Part shown: in pieces, positions 1 to 5,440 of the stretch
How the letters are laid out: each line of letters begins with the position of its first letter
How positions within the stretch are numbered: the first letter of the stretch is position 1
Source of the DNA: Clostridia bacterium
GTDB lineage: Bacteria; Bacillota_A; Clostridia; Oscillospirales; Acutalibacteraceae
Direction: 5' to 3'
Length of the DNA stretch: 5,440 bases
Assembly: GCA_017503305.1 (NCBI GenBank)
Contig: JAFVTJ010000070.1
Coordinates: forward strand, 1-5,440
Notes under the pieces: generated by a model
The model's database searches: none
Seen by the model: only the letters and a program-made list of their open reading frames with translations
Told to the model about the DNA's origin: nothing
Made by a program: the position numbers and the translations under genes

Positions 1-1
1 C

Positions 2-1333
2 ACAGGTAGAGCTTTAGGTATCCGTACCGAATCGAGCGGTCGCTTTGAAAAAGGTATTGACATTGTAAACGTAGAATATGCTATGGAACGCGCTTTACAG
101 CTTATTTCCGACCTTGACGCCGGTGATATTATCGACGGCGTTATCGACCGCAACAACGGTTTACCCGAAGAAAGAGTTTTAAAGGTTACTACAGATAGTA
201 TTTTAGAGCTTTTGGGCGTGGATATACCCACCGACCGCATTGTTGAAATTTTAAATTCGTTAGAATTACCCACCACAATCGAGGGCAATATGCTCACCAC
301 AAAGGTTCCTTCAATCCGTGACGATATTGAAGGCAGAGCAGATTTAGCCGAAGAGGTTATGCGTATATACGGCTACGACCATATTGTTGGTACCAAAATG
401 AAGGGCGCGGTTATCCGTGGCACTAAGCTTCCCGAAAGAATTAAAACCGACAAAATTAAGGCTTTAATGAACGGCGCAGGCGCTTTTGAAATTGCCACCT
501 ATTCGTTTATTGCAAGCAAGGCTATTGATACCCTTCTTTTAGCCGAAGACGACGAAAGACGCAACCAAATTAAGATTATCAACCCCCTAGGCGACGAATA
601 CTCCACAATGAGAACTCAGCTTACAACAAGTATGCTCACAGTTCTTGCTACCAATATTAACAAGAAGATTCCAGAAGGAAGATTCTTTGAAATCAGCAAG
701 CGCTTTATTCCGAAGGCTCTCCCCCTTACCGAACAGCCCTTAGAAATCCCCACAATGTCTATTGGTATTTACGGCAAGGACGAAGATTTCTTCACATTAA
801 AGGGTCTTATTGAAGCAATTTGCACAACACTCGGCGGTCACACTCAGTACGAAAGAAGTGCTGAAACCTATCTCCACCCCGGCAGACAAGCGCTCGTTAA
901 GGCTAACAACAAAGAATGCGCCGTATTCGGTCAGGTTCACCCCACCGTTGCCGAAAGCTACGGCATTGATTGCCCCGTATTTGTGGCTGAAATCAAGTTA
1001 GATGTTCTTCTCGAAATCAACAAGCGCAAGACCGTTTACAAGCCGCTCCCCAAATTCCCCGCAGTTGAGCGTGACTTTGCGGTACTAGTAGACAAAGAAA
1101 CCCCCGTTGGAACACTTGAAAAAGCAATTTCGGGCGGTGCAGGCAGATTGCTCGAAAAAATCGAATTATTCGATATTTACGAAGGCGCACAAATCCCCCA
1201 AGGCAAGAAGAGCGTAGCGTTCAGCGTATATCTCCGTTCAGCTGACAGCACCCTTACCGATAAGGAAATTGAAGACCTAAGCTCTAAAATTATTAAGAAG
1301 CTTGAGTCGGTTGGCGCCGAGCTTAGAAAATAA
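2..1333 (+). CDS. pheT: Phenylalanine--tRNA ligase beta subunit, 5'-truncated by the window edge
   Basis: This is the beta chain of the alpha2-beta2 phenylalanyl-tRNA synthetase, which charges tRNA-Phe in the cytoplasm. The frame is open from position 2 and gives 443 residues. The usual length is about 800, so roughly the first 350 are missing (tRNA-binding, B1 and most of B3/B4 domains). The visible part opens with LGIRTESSGRFEKGID, the family motif at the end of the B3/B4 region. A B5 domain follows at about residues 54-127, ending in the typical acidic run and EEVMRIYGYD. Next comes the catalytic-like core, about 135-340. The C-terminal FDX-ACB (anticodon-binding) domain begins near residue 347 with KPLPKFPAVERDFAVLVD. 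The ATG at 83 is internal, because homology continues upstream of it. pheS normally lies just upstream, outside this window. Isoleucine codons are mostly ATT/ATC, unlike the LRR genes downstream. The identification is secure. Confidence 0.97.
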   Translation, partial: TGRALGIRTESSGRFEKGIDIVNVEYAMERALQLISDLDAGDIIDGVIDRNNGLPEERVLKVTTDSILELLGVDIPTDRIVEILNSLELPTTIEGNMLTTKVPSIRDDIEGRADLAEEVMRIYGYDHIVGTKMKGAVIRGTKLPERIKTDKIKALMNGAGAFEIATYSFIASKAIDTLLLAEDDERRNQIKIINPLGDEYSTMRTQLTTSMLTVLATNINKKIPEGRFFEISKRFIPKALPLTEQPLEIPTMSIGIYGKDEDFFTLKGLIEAICTTLGGHTQYERSAETYLHPGRQALVKANNKECAVFGQVHPTVAESYGIDCPVFVAEIKLDVLLEINKRKTVYKPLPKFPAVERDFAVLVDKETPVGTLEKAISGGAGRLLEKIELFDIYEGAQIPQGKKSVAFSVYLRSADSTLTDKEIEDLSSKIIKKLESVGAELRK

Positions 1334-1336
1334 TAC

Positions 1337-1368
1337 TTGAAATTTTTCGCAGTTTGTTATACTATAAT
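1337..1368 (+). promoter_or_regulatory. Probable promoter for ireB
   Basis: A TTGAAA box (1337-1342) lies 15 bp before TATACT (1358-1363), which has an extended -10 TG at 1355-1356. An overlapping TATAAT (1363-1368) is the alternative -10, but no good -35 lies 17 bp upstream of it. Transcription would start at about 1370-1375, giving ireB a short leader. No hairpin terminator is visible after pheT, so read-through from pheT could also transcribe ireB. The assignment rests on box matching alone. Confidence 0.5.
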
Positions 1369-1384
1369 TAAAAGGGAACAAACT
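1351..1384. repeat. 8-bp perfect inverted repeat flanking the ireB -10 region
   Basis: AGTTTGTT (1351-1358) and its exact reverse complement AACAAACT (1377-1384) are separated by 18 bp that contain the TATACTATAAT -10 region. The layout could be an operator dyad. In a read-through transcript from pheT it could form a weak, AU-rich hairpin. The arms are short and a chance match in this AT-rich gap is possible. Confidence 0.4.
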
Positions 1385-1394
1385 ATTTGTGTTT

Positions 1395-1403
1395 AGAGAG
1401 GTG
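1395..1403 (+). promoter_or_regulatory. Ribosome binding site deciding the ireB start
   Basis: AGAGAGGTG is a strong Shine-Dalgarno match ending 6 nt before the ATG at 1410. It rules out the upstream in-frame GTG at 1389, which would place the site inside the coding region. The same AGAGGTG core precedes both LRR genes. Confidence 0.85.
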
Positions 1404-1409
1404 TTATTC

Positions 1410-1655
1410 ATGAATGATAAAACTATGACCTTTTCGGTAGGCGACCAAACCGAGCAACAAATCCGTATGATTTTGGTAAGCGTTTACGATGCACTTAAAG
1501 AAAAGGGTTACAACCCGATAAACCAACTCGTTGGGTATATTTTGTCCGAAGACCCGACTTATATCACCACGCATAATAACGCCCGTAACCTTATAAGAAA
1601 AATCGACCGTGACACGCTTTTACAGTCACTTGTTAAGTATTATATTTCAAACTAA
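1410..1655 (+). CDS. ireB: IreB family regulatory phosphoprotein (UPF0297, YrzL-like)
   Basis: This 81-residue cytoplasmic protein matches the IreB/UPF0297 family in length and along its whole sequence. The best signature is [19 protein letters not shown] (residues about 30-48), followed by the conserved [18 protein letters not shown] segment and a C-terminal LVKYYIS. In Enterococcus faecalis, IreB is a substrate of the PASTA-domain Ser/Thr kinase IreK and negatively affects intrinsic cephalosporin resistance; it is phosphorylated on N-terminal threonine. Here Thr5 and Thr7 in [12 protein letters not shown] are the candidate sites, which is inference. In many Firmicutes the gene sits beside ruvX (yqgF/yrrK) and a UPF0473 (yrzB) gene. 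Here it stands alone between pheT and surface-protein genes, with its own promoter and terminator. The start is chosen by the ribosome binding site 6 nt upstream. Confidence 0.95.
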   Translation: MNDKTMTFSVGDQTEQQIRMILVSVYDALKEKGYNPINQLVGYILSEDPTYITTHNNARNLIRKIDRDTLLQSLVKYYISN

Positions 1656-1661
1656 ATTCGC

Positions 1662-1692
1662 AAAAACTTCCGTATTTTACGGAAGTTTTTTT
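1662..1692 (+). terminator. Rho-independent terminator after ireB
   Basis: A perfect 13-bp stem (1662-1674 with 1678-1690) encloses a TTT loop. Its core is ACTTCCGTA / TACGGAAGT and it ends in a run of seven T, starting 6 bp after the ireB stop codon. This closes the ireB transcript and separates it from the LRR genes. Confidence 0.92.
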
Positions 1693-1713
1693 GCTTTTAA
1701 AAAAATAATTTTT

Positions 1714-1746
1714 TTGCAATAAAATCGCCTGCTGGTGCGTTATTAT
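1714..1746 (+). promoter_or_regulatory. Possible weak promoter for the LRR gene pair
   Basis: The LRR genes follow a terminator, so a promoter is expected between 1693 and 1792. The best candidates are TTGCAA (1714-1719) and TATTAT (1741-1746), but the 21-bp spacing is too long for a standard sigma-A site. A7 and T7 tracts at 1699-1715 lie just upstream and overlap the first base or two; they could act as an UP-like element. The gap holds no gene or recognisable riboswitch. Confidence 0.25.
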
Positions 1747-1780
1747 TATGAAGGCAAGATTCTACCTTTATTTTCAAAAA

Positions 1781-1787
1781 AGAGGTG
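1781..1787 (+). promoter_or_regulatory. Ribosome binding site deciding the first LRR gene start
   Basis: AGAGGTG ends 5 nt before the ATG at 1793. It favours that codon over the in-frame ATG at 1748, which would add 15 residues in front of an otherwise normal signal peptide and has no ribosome binding site of its own. Confidence 0.85.
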
Positions 1788-1792
1788 TGGTT

Positions 1793-3220
1793 ATGAAGAA
1801 AATATTATCAATTATCATTTGCATTTTTTTAATGCTTCCCATTATTACGGCCGCCGCCGAAGAAAGTGACGTAAAAACGCTTGGCGTTTTAAGTTACAAG
1901 GTGGAAAATACAGCAGTAACAATAACCGACTGCGACGCCAACGCAACAGGTGTGATAGAAATTCCCGCCGAAATTGATGGCTTGCCGGTTACAACTATAG
2001 GAAACCATGCTTTTTCCGGTTGTAAATCTATTGAAAACGTTATAATACCTAATTCAATCACAACTATCGGAAGAGCGGCATTTCTTGAATGCCATATGCT
2101 CAAAAATATGACTATTCCCGATTCGGTTACATCCATAGAAACGAGTCCGTTTTTTAGGTGCGAATCGCTCGAAACTGTTGTTTTTTCAAAAAATATAAAA
2201 ACAATACCCGAAACTGCTTTCTATGAATGTGGAAATTTAAAGAAAGTAACCATACCGTACGGAATTGCCACTATTGAAAGCAGCGCCTTTAAATATTGCG
2301 GCAAACTTGAAAGTATAGAAATTCCCGATAGTGTTACTTCTATAGGCGCAAGAGCCTTTGAATATTGCTTGTCGCTTAAAAGTGTAATCTTGCCTAAAAA
2401 TCTTACCGTAATCAAAAAAGATTGCTTTAGTCATTGCAACAAACTTGAAAGCATTAATCTTCCCGACAGTATTACAAGCATAGAAAAATGGGCTTTTTCC
2501 TTTACCGGTAAGCTTAAAAACGTAACACTGCCCAAAAATCTTAAAACCATTGGAAATAACGCTTTCAGCTGCAGTGGTTTAGAACAACTTGTTATACCCG
2601 AAGGTGTGAAAACTATAGGTGTAAGTGCTTTTAGCGTTTGCGATGACCTTAAAAGTTTAACCCTTCCAAAAAGCCTTAAAAGCATAAATGCCGAAGTTTT
2701 TAGGGACTGCATAAAGCTTGAAGAAGTAATGATCCCGGAAAACGTTACCTCTATAGGAAAAGAAGCTTTTAAAGCATGTAACAATCTTAAAAAGGTATAC
2801 TTACCTAAGACTTTAAAAACCATTGAACAAGGAGTTTTCAAAAATTGTAAAGCGCTTACCGACGTAAATTATGCCGGCACAGCACAGGATAAGGCTAAAA
2901 TAGAAATTTCAAGCGATAATAAAGTTCTTAATATGGCAATATGGAACTGTGCCGCAACACCTATCCAAAAACCAATCTCGTCTAATCCGGAATCATCCAC
3001 TGTGCCTGATGACAGCACTTCCAAAAAAGAGGAAATCACTTCAACTGAGGAAATCCCCTCAAGCGAGGTTGAGGCTGTAAAGCCGCAAACAAACAATGAA
3101 GAAACAAAGCAAACCCAACCCAAAAACGCATATACTTTTTTAATAGTAATTGCCGCATTAGTTGTATATTTAGTCGTTGGTGCTGGTACTTTTATACTAT
3201 TAAAAAAATTTAAAAAATGA
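1793..3220 (+). CDS. BspA-like leucine-rich-repeat surface protein, membrane-anchored (first of a tandem pair)
   Basis: This 475-residue protein is predicted to be exported and tethered to the cell surface. A signal peptide spans residues 1-22 (MKK, hydrophobic core, cleavage near ITAAA-EE). A short beta-rich N-terminal cap follows (about 30-79, containing LSYKVENTAVTITDC and IEIPAEIDGLPVTTIG). The BspA/LRR_5 array runs from 80 to 354: twelve repeats of the form LxxIxIPxxVTxIGxxAFxxCxx, 23 residues each except the 22-residue repeat at 241-262. A C-terminal cap starts at L355. The stalk, about 389-445, is rich in Ser, Thr, Pro, Glu and Lys. A membrane helix lies at about 446-470 (AYTFLIVIAALVVYLVVGAG) with a KKFKK cytoplasmic end. 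No LPxTG sortase signal is seen. Known relatives of this fold take part in adhesion and protein binding; the ligand here cannot be told. The gene uses ATA for isoleucine often, unlike pheT. A related gene follows 29 bp downstream. Confidence 0.93.
   Translation: MKKILSIIICIFLMLPIITAAAEESDVKTLGVLSYKVENTAVTITDCDANATGVIEIPAEIDGLPVTTIGNHAFSGCKSIENVIIPNSITTIGRAAFLECHMLKNMTIPDSVTSIETSPFFRCESLETVVFSKNIKTIPETAFYECGNLKKVTIPYGIATIESSAFKYCGKLESIEIPDSVTSIGARAFEYCLSLKSVILPKNLTVIKKDCFSHCNKLESINLPDSITSIEKWAFSFTGKLKNVTLPKNLKTIGNNAFSCSGLEQLVIPEGVKTIGVSAFSVCDDLKSLTLPKSLKSINAEVFRDCIKLEEVMIPENVTSIGKEAFKACNNLKKVYLPKTLKTIEQGVFKNCKALTDVNYAGTAQDKAKIEISSDNKVLNMAIWNCAATPIQKPISSNPESSTVPDDSTSKKEEITSTEEIPSSEVEAVKPQTNNEETKQTQPKNAYTFLIVIAALVVYLVVGAGTFILLKKFKK
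2030..2854 (+). repeat. Tandem LRR-coding repeats, 69-bp unit with 138-bp superperiod
   Basis: Twelve coding repeats of 69 bp (one of 66 bp, 2513-2578) encode residues 80-354 of the first LRR protein. Residue 2 of successive repeats reads E,K,E,K,E,K,E,K,E,K,E,K. Many acidic-type repeats also carry PDS/PEG/PEN where the Lys-type ones carry PKN/PKS/PKT, so the real period is two repeats. The usual AFxxC cysteine is lost in the repeat starting at residue 218 (AFSFTGK). Confidence 0.88.
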
Positions 3221-3237
3221 TTATTGTCCCCTTTAAA

Positions 3238-3244
3238 AGAGGTG
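3238..3244 (+). promoter_or_regulatory. Ribosome binding site deciding the second LRR gene start
   Basis: AGAGGTG ends 5 nt before the ATG at 3250. It rules out the in-frame ATG at 3217, which overlaps the upstream stop codon. The block from AAAAGAGGTGT through the first codons (ATGAA.AAAATATTATCA) is almost the same as at the first LRR gene, so the duplication included the ribosome binding site. Confidence 0.87.
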
Positions 3245-3249
3245 TTTTT

Positions 3250-4560
3250 ATGAAAAAAATATTATCAGTTATTTTTTGTGTAGTTCTTCTTGTATCAGCG
3301 TTGTCTATAACAACCGCCGCAACCGAAGCAAAGATTTTTGGCTCCTTTACCTATAAAATTGAAAACAATGAAGTAACGATAACAAAATGCGAACAGAACG
3401 TACGTGACACTGTTGAAATTCCCGCAGAAATTGAAAATTTGCCGGTAACTGCTATTTGGCGGCGCGCTTTCGCTAATTGCAACCTCATTCAATCGATTAT
3501 AATACCGAATACGGTTAAATCTATCGGTTTATCCGCTTTCGATAATTGCCAAAATTTAAAAAATATTTCCATACCCGAAGGTGTTGCTACACTTGAATAT
3601 TCCACCTTTGATTCTTGCTCTTCTCTTGAAAGCATAACCATACCCGACAGTGTAACAATAATTGGCAGTAATGTTTTTAGTAATTGCTCTTCTCTTAAAA
3701 ACATTACTCTCTCCAAAAATATAGAATACATAGCCCCTTACGTATTCTACGGTTGTAAAAAGCTTGATAACGTTGTTATACCCGAAAAGGTAAAAACCAT
3801 TGGTGCAAGTTCTTTTAAAGGTTGTTCATCGCTAAAAAGCATAGAAATACCCGACGGTGTGGAAATTATATATGAAAAGGCCTTTTCGGGTTGTGGATTG
3901 GAAAGCATAACCTTGCCAAAAAGCCTTAAAACCATTGAAAGACAGGTTTTTAAAAATTGTCGCAAGCTTAAAGAATTCAATGGTGGTGAAAATATTACCG
4001 CTATCGGCACCGCGGTATTTGCCAACTGCGAAAGCTTAGAAGAAATCGCTTTGCCGCAAAAAATTAACTCTATTGAATGGACAACATTTTCATGCTGTGA
4101 AAACCTAAAGAAAATAACCATTCCCAAAAGTGTAAGATTTATTAGCAAAGGTGCTTTTGAAATGTGCACCGCCCTTACCGAAGTAAACTTTGGGGGTTCA
4201 AAATCCGATAAAGAAAAAATGCTTATAAATTCAGACAATGATGATTTATTGTCTGCAAAATGGAATTTTGCACTAACTTCTACCAAAAAGCCTGTAGCAT
4301 CCAAAAACGAAAGCACCGCTTCAAAGGTAGAAAGCGTGACCGAAAGCACCGTATCAAGCGAAAGTGAAAACACAGTATCAACCGATACCGAAAGCACACT
4401 TGCACCCGAAAACGAAACGGAGGATAGCGATATGAAAAAACCGGTTGTAAAAGAGCAAAATAACAAATGGATTGTGTGGTTGTTTATTGGAGCTGCAGCC
4501 TTAGGTGTTGTCAGCGGATTTTTAGCTAATATAATTTATAGGAAAAAGAAAAGTAAGTAA
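3250..4560 (+). CDS. BspA-like leucine-rich-repeat surface protein, membrane-anchored (second of a tandem pair)
   Basis: This 436-residue paralogue has the same architecture as its upstream neighbour. A signal peptide covers residues 1 to about 24. The N-terminal cap (about 28-79) contains FTYKIENNEVTITKC and VEIPAEIENLPVTAI, closely matching the first protein. Ten BspA/LRR_5 repeats run from 80 to 308, 23 residues each except the 22-residue repeat at 195-216, and a C-terminal cap starts at L309. The stalk, about 343-405, is low-complexity: rich in Ser, Thr, Glu and Val, with recurring EST/ESV/ESE motifs. A membrane helix follows at about 407-429 (WIVWLFIGAAALGVVSGFLA), then a Lys-rich cytoplasmic end, RKKKSK. 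No sortase motif is present. The 29-bp gap to the upstream gene has no terminator, so the two are probably co-transcribed. Exported and cell-anchored; adhesion or protein binding is a family-level guess, not shown here. Confidence 0.93.
   Translation: MKKILSVIFCVVLLVSALSITTAATEAKIFGSFTYKIENNEVTITKCEQNVRDTVEIPAEIENLPVTAIWRRAFANCNLIQSIIIPNTVKSIGLSAFDNCQNLKNISIPEGVATLEYSTFDSCSSLESITIPDSVTIIGSNVFSNCSSLKNITLSKNIEYIAPYVFYGCKKLDNVVIPEKVKTIGASSFKGCSSLKSIEIPDGVEIIYEKAFSGCGLESITLPKSLKTIERQVFKNCRKLKEFNGGENITAIGTAVFANCESLEEIALPQKINSIEWTTFSCCENLKKITIPKSVRFISKGAFEMCTALTEVNFGGSKSDKEKMLINSDNDDLLSAKWNFALTSTKKPVASKNESTASKVESVTESTVSSESENTVSTDTESTLAPENETEDSDMKKPVVKEQNNKWIVWLFIGAAALGVVSGFLANIIYRKKKSK
3487..4173 (+). 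repeat. Tandem LRR-coding repeats of the second LRR gene
   Basis: Ten repeats of 69 bp (one of 66 bp, 3832-3897) encode residues 80-308. Residue 2 of successive repeats reads Q,K,E,K,D,K,E,K,E,K, the same alternation as in the upstream gene. The short repeat is followed by exactly four full repeats before the cap, again as in the upstream gene. A 16-bp stretch, CCAAAAAGCCTTAAAA, is identical at 2666-2681 and 3916-3931. Confidence 0.86.
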
Positions 4561-4565
4561 AAAGC

Positions 4566-4596
4566 AAAAGGCTATCTCACTACGAGATAGCCTTTT
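4566..4596. terminator. Bidirectional terminator between convergent genes
   Basis: A perfect 13-bp stem (AAAAGGCTATCTC, 4566-4578, with 4584-4596) has a 5-nt loop, ACTAC. It starts 5 bp after the second LRR gene's stop and ends 4 bp before the minus-strand stop at 4601-4603. T-rich sequence follows the stem on the plus strand (TTTTAATTTT), and a T-rich tract follows on the minus strand too (TTTTGCTTTTTAC). It can therefore serve both genes. Confidence 0.9.
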
Positions 4597-4600
4597 AATT

Positions 4601-5440
4601 TTACTTAAACTTATATGTTTTTACACTGGACCACGGCGCATAAATCTTCTTGCCGTCTACCGTTTTATAGGCTCTAACCTTGCAATAATAGGTTTTCCCC
4701 TTTGTAGCACTTAAGGTTTTACTTTTACCGCTTGTGGTAGAATAGGTTGTAACAATTTTGGTCTTGCTTTTCGAGGTGAATAATGAGATTTGATATCCGC
4801 TCTCGCCCGAAATGTTTTTCCAACTTACCTTAACCTTTTTACTGCTATATTTTGAAACGGTTGGTGTTGATACCTTTTTTAGAGTATATATCGACGTCGT
4901 TTTATAGCTTGCATCGGCAAAATATTCGCCGTTTACAAGGCTACACGGCACAACCTTAAAGGTATATTTTGTGCCATCCGCCAAATTTTTAAATTTGTAG
5001 GATAATTTATCGGTTGTGGTCTTATAGGTATATTTATCCGCACCTGATTTTTTATAATAGACTTTATATTTTTTAGCGTAGCTCACCTTACTCCAAGAGA
5101 GAGTAACGTCATCGTGGCCGTAAAGCTTTGCTTTAACTGTTTTTGGTGCTGATAAATTTCGCGCAGTGCTAAAGGTTAGTGCGGCTTCATTGCCATAATC
5201 TACTCCATTGTCTAACTCTACAAAGGGTATAACCGCAAACTCATAGGCAGTGTTATCCGCTAAATTAGGGATTTTTATACTTGTTACATCAGTTGTCAAA
5301 ATAGACCAATATTCTTCTGCGGTTTTTTTATAATAAACCTCGTAGCCTGTGGCATACTCGGTCTTGCTCCACGAAAGCTTAATATCATCGTGGCCGTAAA
5401 GCGATGCCGAAAGCTTACCTGGCGACAAAGAAAAATCACG
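4601..5440 (-). CDS. Fibronectin type III repeat protein, C-terminal part (5' end outside the window)
   Basis: The visible 279 residues form at least three fibronectin type III-like beta-sandwich domains, common in secreted and surface proteins of Clostridia. Domain 1 covers about residues 5-95 and domain 2 about 97-187. They share the motif LYGHDDxxLSWSK, then a YxVYYKK strand and a NLADxTxYxFxVxP strand. Domain 3 (about 190-277) is more divergent and Lys/Ser/Thr-rich (KVKVSWKNISGESGYQI, YYCKVRAYKTVDGKKIYAPW). No C-terminal membrane helix or sortase motif is present, so export signal and any anchor or catalytic module must lie upstream, beyond the window. The frame stays open to the right edge (RDFSLSPGKL...). 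The in-frame TTG at 5428 is therefore not a credible start. The gene is convergent with the LRR pair and shares their terminator. Function beyond a structural or binding role cannot be told. Confidence 0.88.
   Translation of the reverse strand, partial: RDFSLSPGKLSASLYGHDDIKLSWSKTEYATGYEVYYKKTAEEYWSILTTDVTSIKIPNLADNTAYEFAVIPFVELDNGVDYGNEAALTFSTARNLSAPKTVKAKLYGHDDVTLSWSKVSYAKKYKVYYKKSGADKYTYKTTTDKLSYKFKNLADGTKYTFKVVPCSLVNGEYFADASYKTTSIYTLKKVSTPTVSKYSSKKVKVSWKNISGESGYQISLFTSKSKTKIVTTYSTTSGKSKTLSATKGKTYYCKVRAYKTVDGKKIYAPWSSVKTYKFK
4880..5428 (-). repeat. Two tandem fn3-coding repeats, about 276 bp apart
   Basis: The coding regions of fn3 domains 1 and 2 are related at the DNA level. An 18-bp stretch, TCATCGTGGCCGTAAAGC on the plus strand, is identical at 5109-5126 and 5385-5402, exactly 276 bp (92 codons) apart. 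It encodes the LYGHDD motif. The third domain (4601 to about 4873) does not share it, so the first two domains arose by a separate, later duplication. Confidence 0.8.

Noticed and set aside
810..1001. A 63-codon plus-strand frame inside pheT
   Set aside because: It lies wholly within well-conserved pheT in another frame, with no independent support.
1693..1792. A small RNA or riboswitch in the gap before the LRR genes
   Set aside because: Only an A7/T7 tract and plain AT-rich sequence are visible; no stable stem beyond the ireB terminator and no known leader motif.
1894..3123. Several minus-strand open frames opposite the first LRR gene
   Set aside because: They are shadows of the repeated LRR codons, with recurring SGI-type motifs that are simply the complement of IPDSV-type codons.
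3217..3220. ATGA overlap suggesting translational coupling of the two LRR genes
   Set aside because: The second gene has a much better start at 3250, with AGAGGTG 5 nt upstream followed directly by a signal peptide. The ATG at 3217 would put 11 extra residues ahead of it.
2030..4173. Regularly spaced repeats as a possible CRISPR or non-coding array
   Set aside because: The 69-bp period is codon-phased, imperfect and fully explained by the 23-residue LRR; there are no identical repeats with unique spacers.
3747..4466. A long minus-strand open frame (about 239 codons) opposite the second LRR gene
   Set aside because: It is antisense to a clear LRR array and stalk. Its protein only mirrors the periodic coding repeats, has no ribosome binding site evidence and resembles no family.
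5426..5428. TTG at 5428 as the start of the fn3 protein
   Set aside because: The frame stays open to the window edge. A start here would fall at the very beginning of an fn3 domain with no signal peptide and no visible ribosome binding site.

Overview
The window reads as a piece of chromosome from a low-GC, Gram-positive anaerobe of the class Clostridia, probably a gut-type lineage. This is inferred from the pheT and ireB protein sequences, the AGAGGTG ribosome binding sites, the U-tract terminators, and the BspA-like leucine-rich-repeat and fibronectin type III surface proteins. A genus cannot be named from the sequence alone.

Layout. (1) Positions 2-1333, plus strand: the C-terminal half or more of pheT, the beta subunit of phenylalanyl-tRNA synthetase, cut by the window's left edge. 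(2) A 76-bp gap carries a plausible promoter flanked by an 8-bp inverted repeat. It is followed by ireB (1410-1655), a small regulatory phosphoprotein gene, and a strong hairpin terminator. (3) A 137-bp AT-rich gap precedes two tandem paralogous genes (1793-3220 and 3250-4560). Both encode signal peptide, BspA-type 23-residue LRR array, Ser/Thr/Glu-rich stalk and C-terminal membrane anchor. They are 29 bp apart with no terminator between them and probably form one transcription unit. (4) A 13-bp perfect hairpin sits between convergent genes and can terminate transcription in both directions. (5) On the minus strand, 4601-5440 is the C-terminal part of a protein with at least three fibronectin type III-like domains, cut by the right edge.

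Functionally, the left part is housekeeping (translation, and Ser/Thr-kinase-linked envelope-stress signalling). The right part is a small cluster of cell-surface or secreted repeat proteins, which could serve in adhesion or protein-protein contact.

The most interesting structure is inside the LRR pair. The second residue of each repeat alternates strictly between acidic (or Gln) and Lys along the whole array in both proteins. One repeat is a residue short at the same distance from the C-terminal cap in both. The two arrays differ by exactly two repeats (46 residues), so the evolutionary unit appears to be a two-repeat module. I found no RNA genes, mobile elements, CRISPR arrays or defence genes.
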